Assembly (NCBI GenBank): GCA_911728455.2
Contig: OU452225.1
Coordinates: 6,372,106-6,436,105, forward strand
Reading direction: 5' to 3'
Source of the DNA: Marthasterias glacialis
Lineage: Eukaryota > Echinodermata > Asteroidea > Forcipulatida > Asteriidae
Length of the DNA stretch: 64,000 nt
The notes beneath the pieces are model-generated. The model saw only the letters and a list, made by a program, of their open reading frames with translations, had not been told where the DNA came from and did not search any database. This document shows, one piece after another, positions 25,001 through 31,905 of this stretch. A program made the translations under genes and the position numbers. The first letter of the stretch is position 1, and each line of letters begins with the position of its first letter.

Positions 25001-26616
25001 ACAAGGTGCTTGAACTCCTAGTCAAAGATTTAGACCGAGACTGAGACCTAAAACTCTAAGACAGACCAAGACTAGGTGCTTGAAATCCTAGTCAAAGAGT
25101 TAGACCGATACTGGGACCTACAAGTCTAAGACAGCTGAGACAAGGTGCTTGAAATCCTAGTCAAAGAGTTAGACCGAGACAGGGACCTAAAAGTCTACGA
25201 CAGACCGAGAAAATGTGCTTGAAGTCCTAGTCAAAGAGTTAGACTGAGACGGGCACCTAAAAGTCTAAGACAGACCCAGACTGGGTGCTTGAAATCCTAG
25301 TCAAAGTGTTAGAGCAAGACTGGTAGCTAAAAGTCCAAAACAGAAACTGACACTAGGAGCTTGGAATCCTAGTTAGACCAAGACTGGTCCTAAAGTCTGC
25401 AGACAAATATCAACAAGATTATTTTTATCATTTGTTCTTCTTACAGAGTGACAAGTTTAAATCCAATGGGCGTCTTACCGCTCGTCGGCAAGAGAAGGAA
25501 GATTATGATGTCTTGAGAACTAGTGAGTTCACCAATGAGTTGATAGGTCAAGGGCAAGGGATTGTGTCCATGGGATCGAGCAGTGGAAGTAGCAGTGACC
25601 AGGGGTTCCATGATATGAATGGGGAGATGGAGAATATGAGCCTGGAGGTAGGAAACAGCGTGTCAATCAACCGATACTCCAGTGGGTACTGTCAGTCTGA
25701 TTCGGACCTGCAGCAGCAGAGGATGCTCTCTATGCAGGAGACTGATGAGGTGGACTCGGTTTTCAATCACCCTGATGATGATGATGATGACGACGACGAT
25801 GATAGTGGCAGCCAAACCCAGGTTGTTACTAGCTACAGGATCACTGCCCCTCCAAATGAGGTCACACCACCTGAACCCATTCAGAGGCGTGTCGGTAGCA
25901 TAGAGAGCGTCCAGTACACCTCCAGAAGAGAATCCCCGGTAAACGCCAGAAGGACACCGTCAACAGGTCCTTCAACCCCCGAACAGCGGCGCTCATCAGG
26001 TAGTCAATCTGGTTATATGAGTTATGTACAGGTAGGGGCACTCGTCCAACAGCTTCCCCCGGCAGGTCTCAGACGGCAAGACACTGGAGAGGAGTCGGAC
26101 ACAAACTACAGCCGAATGGGGATGCAGATGCAGATGCCAATGCCAACGTCTCCACCCCCACCTTATGCGTCAGTCTGGCCATCGGATACAAGCCCAGAAA
26201 CAATTGAGCCCACTATGATTGACATGGATGAAGAAGGGATGGATGGACTCCACGGGGAGCTAGGCTTCAACAATAACAGTAAGGAAATTCCAGATATTCA
26301 CGCCAACAACCACTTCAGACCCCAGCAACATGACATCGTCGTGGCGACGGCGCTCTCATCGCCGCCTCGAGCTGGCAACCTGACACCGTCTGTCCGCTCC
26401 CCACTTCCTCGGTTATCCTCCTCGGGGAGTGACAACTACATCGACGTCGTCGGAGCAAACATCTCACCGAGGGCAAACCCATCGACCCCTGCATCCCCGA
26501 CATTAGCCACTTCTCCACTGCCGATGTCCTGTGGCAACAGCGACGCCAGCTGCCAGGACTATGTCATGCTGTGTCAGCTACCCCCACCCAGCCCGCTGGA
26601 GACCTCTATACTGTGA
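12152..26616 (+). CDS. IL6ST-like: gp130/LIFR-type class I cytokine receptor (13 exons seen, 5' end missing)
   Basis: Thirteen exons join in consistent phase to give 1038 residues and a stop; residue 1 is the split glycine at the 5' edge. Domain order: Ig-like (1-99), FN3 with the Cys-Cys-Trp signature (100-195), FN3 with a degenerate WSXWS (196-303), three more FN3 (304-401, 402-494, 495-600), membrane helix (about 604-625), box1-like LKPVPEP (633-639) and a tail of about 410 residues. This matches the D1-D6 plan of vertebrate gp130, LIFR and G-CSFR, which bind helical cytokines at the cell surface and signal through JAK and STAT. Shared short strings with gp130 (ISP and EQYT in the Ig domain, ENALG in D2) are recalled from memory, not aligned. 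Most extracellular junctions are phase 1, as usual for Ig/FN3 exons. The signal-peptide exon was not found. The family call is strong; orthology to gp130 rather than LIFR is open. Confidence 0.88.
12468..12503 (+). mobile_element. SINE head fragment beside the D1 exon
   Basis: TGTCGTGGCCGAGCGGATAA and AACACCGGACTCAA match the SINE head at 12598; the rest is missing. It lies 20 bp after the splice donor at 12449. Confidence 0.65.
12598..13005 (+). mobile_element. full-length SINE with tRNA-Leu(CAA)-like head
   Basis: The head folds like a class II tRNA. The acceptor strand GTCATGG (12602-12608) pairs with its 3' partner before GACAC. A-box TGGCCGAGCGG is at 12606-12616, anticodon stem CCGGA/TCTGG with loop CTCAAGC (anticodon CAA at 12633-12635), and B-box GGTTCGAGTC at 12665. 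The body of about 320 bp ends CGCTATATAAAAACTGCG and an ATT-rich tail. It inserted in a receptor intron just after exon D1. A 5' head fragment of the same family lies at 12468-12503. Confidence 0.85.
13056..13440 (-). repeat. dispersed repeat, - copy of an inverted pair, receptor intron
   Basis: Complement of 8690-9046, with an extra segment of some 35 bp (CAATTCACACTGCGTG region). The minus strand reads GAGGCATCGAGAGGCTTCCA and TCAAGTCAGGGTTTC. Confidence 0.8.
14159..14288 (+). CDS. IL6ST-like: receptor exon: first half of cytokine-binding FN3 domain D2
   Basis: Acceptor AG at 14157-14158 after a long T tract; donor GTGAGT at 14289; phase 1 in, phase 2 out. It encodes LKCSSF...VRCTW: Cys110, Cys120 and Trp122 give the C-x9-C-x-W signature that marks the N-terminal module of class I cytokine receptors. 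Confidence 0.88.
14786..14922. mobile_element. short inverted-repeat MITE with CTCF-like arms, receptor intron
   Basis: Arms ACACTAGATGGCAGCAGACA (from 14796) and TCTGCTGCCACCTAGTGTC (to about 14913) are inverted around a 75-bp interior. Each arm fits the vertebrate CTCF core CASYAGRKGGCRSY at all 14 positions (14797-14810 on +, 14898-14911 on -). Confidence 0.7.
14989..15146 (+). CDS. IL6ST-like: receptor exon: second half of FN3 domain D2
   Basis: Acceptor AG at 14987-14988; donor GTAAGA at 15147; phase 2 in, phase 1 out. It encodes residues 144-195, ending the domain with the strand motif ENALG (176-180), which I recall at the same place in gp130 D2. Only one cysteine (Cys182) is present, so the second D2 disulfide usual in the family is not visible. 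Confidence 0.85.
15600..15925 (+). mobile_element. SINE lacking its 5' end, receptor intron
   Basis: Starts within the anticodon arm (CAGGCTCTGGTGTCTCTGAT), with B-box GGGTTCGAGTCCCGG and the usual body (CGGACGGGACGTAAAGCCGT), diverging after 15880. Confidence 0.72.
16028..16070 (+). repeat. (ATT)n microsatellite, SINE-related tail
   Basis: About 13 ATT units after GGACTGGCGCTTTATAAATT; probably the tail of a SINE-like repeat. Confidence 0.85.
16222..16388 (+). CDS. IL6ST-like: receptor exon: first half of cytokine-binding FN3 domain D3
   Basis: Acceptor AG at 16220-16221; donor GTAAGT at 16389; phase 1 in, phase 0 out. It encodes residues 197-251, with FN3 B- and C-strand hallmarks (VQWDIPEGW, then LEYSIKY). 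Confidence 0.88.
16640..17103 (+). mobile_element. 3' end of a CR1/L2-type LINE, receptor intron
   Basis: In one frame 16680-16922 reads an ORF2 C-terminus: APNYLRELIYIKEPSRTLRS, then VNTVTYGQRSFSYIAPELWN, RLPIHIRNARSLDLFKKSLK and THLL before a stop. The YGxRSFSxxAPxLWNxLPxxIR-xxxSLxxFKxxLKTHL pattern is typical of the reverse-transcriptase C-terminus in CR1/L2-clade LINEs. It ends in GCGCTCTAAAAGAGTGATTT and a TTA microsatellite. The element is 5'-truncated. Confidence 0.75.
17412..17568 (+). CDS. IL6ST-like: receptor exon: second half of D3 with degenerate WSXWS
   Basis: Acceptor AG at 17410-17411; donor GTATTT at 17569; phase 0 in, phase 1 out. It encodes residues 252-303. FN3 strand F is seen as PYSNYTVMV. 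The segment NSSKWSTP places S-S-K-W-S (289-293) where the family has W-S-x-W-S, so only the first Trp differs. Confidence 0.87.
17868..18002. mobile_element. second MITE of the CTAGGTGGCAGCAGAC family
   Basis: The left arm GAAGCTAGGTGGCAGCAGAC (17881-17900) and right arm GTCTGCTGCCACCTAGTGTT (17972-17991) are inverted. The right arm matches the CTCF core at 14 of 14 positions on the minus strand (17976-17989), the left at 12 of 14. Confidence 0.7.
18059..18147 (+). CDS. IL6ST-like: receptor exon: FN3 domain D4, part 1
   Basis: Acceptor AG at 18057-18058; donor GTACTC at 18148; phase 1 in, phase 0 out. It encodes residues 305-333 (PSGPVLHL ... VVFTWK), the A and B strands of a fibronectin III domain ending at the conserved Trp. 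Confidence 0.82.
18596..18720 (+). repeat. direct repeat copy 1 in receptor intron
   Basis: TGGTGTTATCACAAACC, TACATTGATACCTCACC and GCAATGCCTCAAAAG recur at 19818-19925 in the same intron. Confidence 0.6.
19297..19768. mobile_element. MITE with GATCCATTAAGCCCYGCCT arms, receptor intron
   Basis: About 470 bp, the inverted relative of 52551-52998. The left end (ACCGATCCATTAAGCCCTGC) pairs with the right end (GGCGGGGCTTAATAGATCGG). The interior shares the CACACAACTGTACTAA region in opposite orientation. Confidence 0.72.
19818..19925 (+). repeat. direct repeat copy 2 in receptor intron
   Basis: TGGTGTTACCGCAAACC, TACATTGATACCTCAGC and GCAATGCCTCAAAAC. The GTGTTACCNCAAAC core also occurs at 19045-19065 (reverse) and 61290-61306. 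Confidence 0.6.
19952..20054 (+). CDS. IL6ST-like: receptor exon: FN3 domain D4, part 2
   Basis: Acceptor AG at 19950-19951; donor GTAAGC at 20055; phase 0 in, phase 1 out. It encodes residues 334-367. The string NGLIRGYRIES is a classic FN3 C-strand (NG-x-I-x-x-Y-x-I). A 1.8-kb repeat-filled intron separates it from part 1. Confidence 0.82.
20102..20520 (+). mobile_element. full-length tRNA-Leu-type SINE, receptor intron
   Basis: Head GGCGTGTCATATCCGAGTAG, GGATTCAAGCTCCGGGTG, B-box GGGTTCGAGTCTCGG, body CATCCTTCGGATGGGACGTA, and a TATTATTATTTA tail. Confidence 0.8.
20781..20882 (+). CDS. IL6ST-like: receptor exon: FN3 domain D4, part 3
   Basis: Acceptor AG at 20779-20780 after TTTGCCTCTGC; donor GTAAGA at 20883; phase 1-1. 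It encodes residues 369-401 (FDVRVAAFTKEDAIGPYTS), the F and G strands of the FN3 fold. Reading on past the donor gives only a low-complexity tail, so the splice is preferred. Confidence 0.85.
21428..21664 (-). mobile_element. tRNA-Leu-type SINE, reverse, receptor intron
   Basis: Minus strand reads GTGTCTCGTGGCTGAGCGGT, GGACTCAAGTTTAGTG and later CCCCGGTGTTTCTGGTTCAC; truncated at the 3' end. Confidence 0.72.
21775..21916 (+). CDS. IL6ST-like: receptor exon: FN3 domain D5, part 1
   Basis: Acceptor AG at 21773-21774; donor GTAAGT at 21917; phase 1 in, phase 2 out. It encodes residues 403-448. VPDPVENF and IQVMWDTPSNPKGVVETYFIEW show FN3 strands A to C. Confidence 0.86.
22405..22512. mobile_element. 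partial GCTTAAGCA-type palindromic MITE, receptor intron
   Basis: CAGTAAGCACAAAAAATGTG, GCTTACCGATAATCGGC and TGTGAAATTGGGACC match the right part of the family described at 30096. Confidence 0.4.
22562..22698 (+). CDS. IL6ST-like: receptor exon: FN3 domain D5, part 2
   Basis: Acceptor AG at 22560-22561; donor GTACAA at 22699; phase 2 in, phase 1 out. It encodes residues 450-494. LQPYTKYTVYISLQNSAGRS is a textbook FN3 E-to-G segment (L-x-P-x-T-x-Y-x-V). Confidence 0.88.
23060..23515 (+). repeat. 28-bp minisatellite in receptor intron
   Basis: About 16 units built on GACTTGAACTTGAGGAAAAA plus CRACTTGT. Twenty-eight is not divisible by three, so each minus-strand frame cycles through all three readings and stays open, giving overlapping ORFs of 129-245 codons (KFKSQVVFPQVQVTS, FSSSSSHK). 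Confidence 0.95.
23747..24067 (+). CDS. IL6ST-like: receptor exon: membrane-proximal FN3 domain D6
   Basis: Acceptor AG at 23745-23746 after a pyrimidine-rich tract; donor GTAAGT at 24068; phase 1-1. Unlike D2-D5, the whole FN3 domain lies in one exon (residues 496-601): PTHPRNLVGHKSSPTKIKL, LDWDKPEVFDGP, WYDVSYRPL, then a cysteine-containing strand (LVLNCSAF) and FVFEVFSL. One more Cys (Cys596) sits just before the membrane. Confidence 0.87.
24521..24663 (+). CDS. IL6ST-like: receptor exon: transmembrane helix and box1-like motif
   Basis: Acceptor AG at 24519-24520; donor GTGAGT at 24664; phase 1 in, phase 0 out. A run of Ile/Leu/Val/Phe (about 604-625) is the single membrane helix, followed by basic Arg628. 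LKPVPEP (633-639) lies 8-14 residues inside and resembles box1 of gp130-type receptors (W-P-x-V-P-x-P), the JAK docking site; here Trp is absent. Confidence 0.88.
24700..25400 (+). repeat. 70-bp tandem repeat just before the cytoplasmic-tail exon
   Basis: Ten or so units of 70 bp (for example GAAATCNTAGTCAAAGAGTT at 24801, 24871, 24941). It fills most of the 783-bp intron between the membrane exon and the tail exon and ends 46 bp before the acceptor. Confidence 0.93.
25447..26616 (+). CDS. IL6ST-like: receptor exon: cytoplasmic tail and stop
   Basis: Acceptor AG at 25445-25446; stop TGA at 26614-26616. It encodes residues 650-1038 in one exon. The tail has a serine-rich acidic patch (GSSSGSSSDQGF), a run of Asp encoded near 25770-25803, many Ser-Pro and Pro-rich stretches, and tyrosines in YDVL (669), YSRM (870), YIDV (980) and YVML (1021). 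YSRM fits the YxxM PI3K-type motif. No YxxQ STAT3-type motif is present. These docking roles are inference from motif shape. Confidence 0.9.
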   Translation, partial: SDKFKSNGRLTARRQEKEDYDVLRTSEFTNELIGQGQGIVSMGSSSGSSSDQGFHDMNGEMENMSLEVGNSVSINRYSSGYCQSDSDLQQQRMLSMQETDEVDSVFNHPDDDDDDDDDDSGSQTQVVTSYRITAPPNEVTPPEPIQRRVGSIESVQYTSRRESPVNARRTPSTGPSTPEQRRSSGSQSGYMSYVQVGALVQQLPPAGLRRQDTGEESDTNYSRMGMQMQMPMPTSPPPPYASVWPSDTSPETIEPTMIDMDEEGMDGLHGELGFNNNSKEIPDIHANNHFRPQQHDIVVATALSSPPRAGNLTPSVRSPLPRLSSSGSDNYIDVVGANISPRANPSTPASPTLATSPLPMSCGNSDASCQDYVMLCQLPPPSPLETSIL

Positions 26617-29148
26617 AGCTGTCAACCTCTATGGAGAATTGCCTTAATGAAGAAAAAAAATCAAGTCAGAGGGACAAAGTCTTCCTCTGTGACGAGCCTC
26701 TGTAAAGAGGGTTTCATAGCAATTCAAATTGATTCGAAAACTGAGGATGCTGAATGCTATCATCAACTGAAATGAAGTTACAGGACATCGAAGTGTCTAA
26801 AGATAGAAGTTATCTTTAGATGGAGCACGACGCATGGATGTTAGTAAATGAAGATTTCAAGCTTCAGCACCGATTGGCCTGACGAGAAGTGGAACTCTCC
26901 TTTTATCTTTACCCACCGGGGATGATGATCTTATTCATCCAACAACTTGGTGCAGTTGGTAATGTTTTTTGACGTGTATCACAACAACAAAAATTGTGGT
27001 ATGTTTTTTTCCTGGTTATGCTATTTCTGTTGTTACCTGTAATTGCTTAAGTTAAATTTCTTCCATTAAAATGAAAAGAACACAATTTTTCGAAATGTTA
27101 CATTTGTTGGAAGTTTAAGCACCAACTGTATTCATGATTGTATTCCCACCTATAGTTTGAATTGTTTTTTGTTTTACTGAAGATTGTTTAAAACTTATAT
27201 TAAAAAATATAAAGACTTATTTACGAATGTAGCTCCTACTTGTGACATCAGAGTTGAGTGCTCCCTGAAGTTGGACAGGGTTTAAGGTTGACTAATGTTG
27301 AAAATGATTGTATTCATGTTTAAATGTTGTGAGAAAGATTGCAGGGTTGAACAAAATTCCTAAGTTGAGGCGTGCAACTTTACCACCACCTCTTTGTTTC
27401 GGTATGTGTTTTTAGTTGCCCCATGACCTCACACGAAAAAAGCAAAGGAATTTTTGTTATAAATCTGTAGTTTCTAGTCCATGTCCACCCTCAAGCCAAG
27501 CTTACAGTGGTCGGATTTAGAAATACTGGATCTTGCCAATGGTGGTAGGAAAAAAATAGGTTGTTGTTATGTAATCCTTTCAAAGTTGAGTAGAAGGATC
27601 CCAAGTGCTGAAACATCTATGGAGCGCCATATGTTCCATATGTGTAAAAAAAAAAAAAAAAAAGGGTTTGAATTGTCAGAAAGGTAAGACTGAGAACTTG
27701 GTTGTTTATTAAATGATCTCATTGATGACCTGGAAGAGAAATTCAAAAGTATTTTTTTTTATTGGGGGGGGGGGGGTACTTATTTTATACTAAAACAGAA
27801 TCTTCATTTTGAAAATCAAGTATGTAAAATTCGCCCGCAGACACGTGCTCGGCCATTGTCTGAGATTACCCGCTTCACGCTTGAGTGGTCAATTAATTCA
27901 GAGACCCGCAGTTATGTTAAAACAGAAGTTCCATTCAATCATGTTCATCAATAATCCCATCAAAAATGTGGCTGTACCTTCTCAAGATAGATCATTATTG
28001 AAAAGATGCATCAACAACAAATATTTGTTTTTTGTTCATCAATCATGTTCATCGATATTTAACAACGGCAGCTCTAGTAATCAAGACTAGTAATTATTCA
28101 TCAGATATGGAAGAGAAATTTTAGTTATTTTTACTTGATCGTATTCATCAGCATTTAACAAACTGGCCGTGAAATTTTAGGAGTCAAGATTTTTTAGCCC
28201 GAAAAAAAAGTAATACAGGAAGTGTAAGTCTTCTTTGTTGTTGACTTTAATTTTGTTGTCGACGTGGAAATTAAAAAAAAAAAGGATGAAAATAATTGTT
28301 TGAGACAAGTTTTACACCAAAGAAATTTTACCTGATGGACTAGTGTCATTGTTGTATATATCTTGAACTGAATGTGTAGACAAAAAAAATGTGAAACGAA
28401 TATAGATTTGTATCATGAATCTAGTAGCTTGGGCTCCATTTTTCTCAAATTTGCTTAGCACTGACAGAACGCTCCTGTTTAGCAAAAACAGATTGCCAAC
28501 CATCATGCAAATATGTCACTCACTATTTCACAGAGCTGCTTTAAGCACAAAAAGTAGCTAAGCATACAGTTACGCTTACCAGAATAAGGTTACCGGCCAA
28601 AATAGCATGTCACATGTACAATCTGTGACTGGTATCCTGCTTATCTTTGCTAAGCAGAAAATGTTTAAGCACTATTTACTGCTAAAGCAGCTCTGTGAAA
28701 TTTGGCTCAGAGCTTTAAAGTGACAGTCAGAACCTTTGAAAAGGAGGTTCTGTAGGCATAGCTACTTGAAGACAGAATTTGATAAGTGGACAAATTTTAC
28801 TTAAGAATAGTAGGATTTCTAGATGCCCTCGTTCTGTTGTTGGATTTGTTTGACTGCTGTTTTGTGTAGGGTTAGAACTAGTTGAGGGCTGTAGGTGTAG
28901 TAATCAAACTGTATTGGTCAAATGGAGATATCAAGGACAACTTTGGAATTGAGCAACTTCCGCTGTGGCTATGCTGTTTGGCTGACATAGCCAACTTCCA
29001 CAGCCATCAATGTCGTACAAAGCCTGTGCGTGATGACAAAAACAGAACTCAAGGAAAAAAGGCTGGTAACTATTTACGGATTGATTACCAGTGTTGTGGT
29101 TGTAGTGGGATACAGGGAATCAACCAAAACATTGTGCCACACAAAAAG
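26617..29148. other. receptor 3' UTR and flank
   Basis: AT-rich, with ATTAAA near 27064 and a G tract at 27763-27776. No clear AATAAA occurs in the first kilobase, so the transcript end is not fixed. No further coding exon seen. Confidence 0.5.
28528..28712. mobile_element. palindromic MITE, GCTTAAGCA family
   Basis: TTTCACAGAGCTGCTTTAAG ... GTTACCGGCCAAAATAGCAT ... GCAGCTCTGTGAAATTTGGC; arms are inverted. Confidence 0.7.
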
Positions 29149-29238
29149 GTCAATAACTTGGACCCAGGTCAATAACTTGGACCCAGGTCAATAACTTGGA
29201 GGTCAATAACTTGGGGCCAGGTCACTAACTTGGGGCGC
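29149..29238 (+). repeat. short tandem repeat AGGTCAATAACTTGG
   Basis: About five units of 15-22 bp: AGGTCAATAACTTGGACCC and shorter variants without ACCC. Confidence 0.85.
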
Positions 29239-29242
29239 TTAT

Positions 29243-29385
29243 CACACATGCAATTTTTCAGCTCGTCAGCTGATTTCTTCTTCTTTATTTTGTAAATATA
29301 ATATTGCTCAAGAAAACTGACAAACACTATACAAAATTGTGTGTGCTTGGCTATATTTCCCCACCCCTTTTTGCAGTTGCATAAA
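29243..29385. mobile_element. MITE related to 55632-55787
   Basis: ATGCAATTTTTCAGCTCGTC ... AACTGACAAACACTATACAA ... GCAGTTGCAT; same family as in elongase intron 2. Confidence 0.55.
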
Positions 29386-29805
29386 GGAACTGACAAGACA
29401 CATTGTTGTGGAAGAAGATTCTTTGTCCTCTGTTTCTACATTTCTACCTAACTTGACCAAATCCTTTAAATTGACCAAATCCATTTGGAGGGGAAGTGCA
29501 GTGTTGTGTAATCTTACCACTTGTTACATGTAACTATTCTTCTGTTATGCCCATTGCAAACTGTGATACCTCATAATGGTTGATATTTCCCACAAGGCAT
29601 ATGGTGTGTTTTCCAACCAGATTTCTTAACATTTAAAAAGCAGTTCTCCGAAAACCAACATTAACTAAACCTTTCTTGAGGACATGCTAACAGAAACAAA
29701 ACAGCTTGAACCATTTCCTATGGGCATCGACTGATAGTGATTTGAACCAATCTGTGTGTGTGTGAAGGTGGCATGGTCTATGTAATGATGTAATAATACA
29801 AATAT

Positions 29806-30090
29806 TAGTGAGAATTAATAATGCCCCAAGTTTGTCATAAAAGACAATCCTGAAGCAACCGGTGTACAACATCTTGAAAGGGATACAAGGTGAGGTGGCA
29901 CATATTGCTGCCAGACCATGCCAGAAAATAACCCCTTCTCATTACGATAAGTGTACTGGGTTCTTACGTGCGTTACACAACACATGGGACTTTCGGCTTT
30001 ACGTCCCATCTGAAGGACAAAGCATGGTTAAGTGTCCTCCTCAAGGACCCAAGTGCCACTACTGGGGACCTGAATCCACACTCTGACAAC
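29806..30090 (-). mobile_element. tRNA-Leu-type SINE, reverse, 3' of receptor
   Basis: Minus strand contains GTGGATTCAGGTCCCCAGTA, CATGCTTTGTCCTTCAGATG and GGGACGTAAAGCCGAAAGTC, then TTATGACAAACTTGGGGCAT and an ATTATTA tail. The head is partly lost. Confidence 0.68.
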
Positions 30091-30095
30091 ACTAC

Positions 30096-30292
30096 GGCCC
30101 AATTTCATAGAGCTGCTTAAGCACAAAAAGTAGCGTAGCACAAACAAAACTATGCTTACCAAAATAAGGTTACCATGCAGCCAAAATAGCGTGTTACATA
30201 TACAATCTGCAACTGGTATCCTGTGTTTTTTGCTTAGCAGAAAATGTTTAAGCACTATTTTCTGCTGAAGCAGCTCAATGAAATTGGGCCCG
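30096..30292. mobile_element. palindromic MITE with GGCCCAATTTCATAGAGCTG arms
   Basis: A clear copy of about 195 bp: GGCCCAATTTCATAGAGCTG at the left, CAGCTCAATGAAATTGGGCC at the right, with AATAAGGTTACC and AACTGGTATCCTG inside. Abuts the reverse SINE at 29806-30090. Confidence 0.78.
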
Positions 30293-30620
30293 GCCCAAAG
30301 TCATAAAGCTGCTTAAGCACAAACCAAAAAAAAACGTGCTTACCAGAATTAGGTTACCTGCCAAACTACCATGTTACATGTACCATCTGTGACTGGTACC
30401 CTTCCTATTTTCTCTTAGAAGAAGATTTTAAGCAATATTTTCTGGCTGTCCACAAAGCAGCTCTAAGCAGAAAATATTGCTTACAATTTTTCTGCTTAGC
30501 GAAAATAAGCAGGTAACCAGTCACAAACTGTGCACATGACATGGATATTATGGCTGGTAACCGTTTTTCAGTTAGCACAACTGTTTTGTGCTGATATTCT
30601 ACAATTATGTACAAACAAAA
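30293..30620. mobile_element. one and a half tandem copies of the GCTTAAGCA MITE
   Basis: GGCCCAAAGTCATAAAGCTG to AAAGCAGCTCTAAGCAG (30460), then a reversed half with GTAACCAGTCACAAACTGTG and TGGCTGGTAACCG. Confidence 0.6.
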
Positions 30621-31784
30621 CTTGCCTAAATTGAAAGTGCATGCATAAGTGCACAAAGCCACTCACAAAACAGTTATGCAGTGATTTCTCCAAAACGGAA
30701 TCGCCATATTTCATGAAATTTTCTCAGGTTGATTTTAGGGTGTCTTCAGCGAATGCATTTTTCTGTTCTCCAAAAAATGATGTATAATAAACCTATAAAA
30801 ATAATATAGTCTTTTTGAATAGTAGAATAGTATAGCTATAACTTTATGCATGTGTGTATGTTTGTACATAGGAAAATATATGTATATTAAGATTATGCCA
30901 TAACCCATAATGTACAGTGTAGGTAAGATTAATAATGATAACGATTATGTGATGGTGGTCGCAACTTCTATTTTAGAGAATTGATGTGAATATTTTTGTA
31001 TGTAAAACATATGTTTGCATGTCTGGAACAAATAGCATGTTAAAATTTATTGGTTTGAATGATGCTTACAAAAAGAAACGCCATTTGTTTATTTTGTCAT
31101 TGTTTCGTTTTTTGTTTTTTTGTTTTTTTAATAAATTTTTTTATTTTCATGTTTCATTTTGATCTTTAAAATACAGTAGTATTGACGCCTGGTGACTGGA
31201 CAGTATACTTGGTTGAGTCAACCAGTTTCTTTTCGGAACCACATATACTCAAAAGAGATTTAAACCACATGGTGTCACCTCAAATCCTTACTTATATAAT
31301 GTTGACCTTGTTGTCGTTGATTAGTTTTCCTGAGATATCCAAGAAACTTATTGTATTAAACGGTGAAAAGTAACAGCGGGCTACATTTTATGAAGCTGTC
31401 AAGGAGAATAAATTGCATAACACATTTTATTCAGAGTTCAAAGTACCAGCCAAAAGCAATGTATACACAGGCCCAAGATTGTCGGGATTTTTTCCTGAAT
31501 TAAGGATTTTTTCATCTTTAGATTTTTCTTGTAAGAGATGAAGTAGCCATTAGAGGGAAGAAAGAAACAGCTCTCGTTGTAACCAATTCTCTAGATTTTT
31601 ATTTGTGGTGACGTAGGAAGTCTGGAAACCTCTAAAATGTAACATACTGTTTATTCAGGGCTTCATCTCTAGATATTTTTGTTTAGGATTTTTCTATTAC
31701 ATATAGTATTAAACCCTTGTCTACATTAACTGATAATCTGTTTTTACTAAGTTAACAAAGATTTTTGTTTTCTGTTATGAAATT

Positions 31785-31905
31785 GGGCCCCTGGGTCCAA
31801 CTTCATGCAACTGCTTTGCTGTGAGTGTTGCTTAATGGATTATGTTTGCTAAGCATAAGTCAGAGTGAGACCAGTCAGACCCAATAGCCATCCCATTGTT
31901 GTTTG
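31785..31905. mobile_element. degraded half of the GCTTAAGCA MITE
   Basis: AATTGGGCCCCTGGGTCCAA, CTTCATGCAACTGCTTTGCT and TTGCTAAGCATAAGTC; only one arm is clear. Confidence 0.35.

Noticed and set aside
25682-25903. Second + strand ORF inside the cytoplasmic exon (runs of Met and Thr)
   Set aside because: Out-of-frame shadow of the receptor tail, caused by the Asp-codon repeat.
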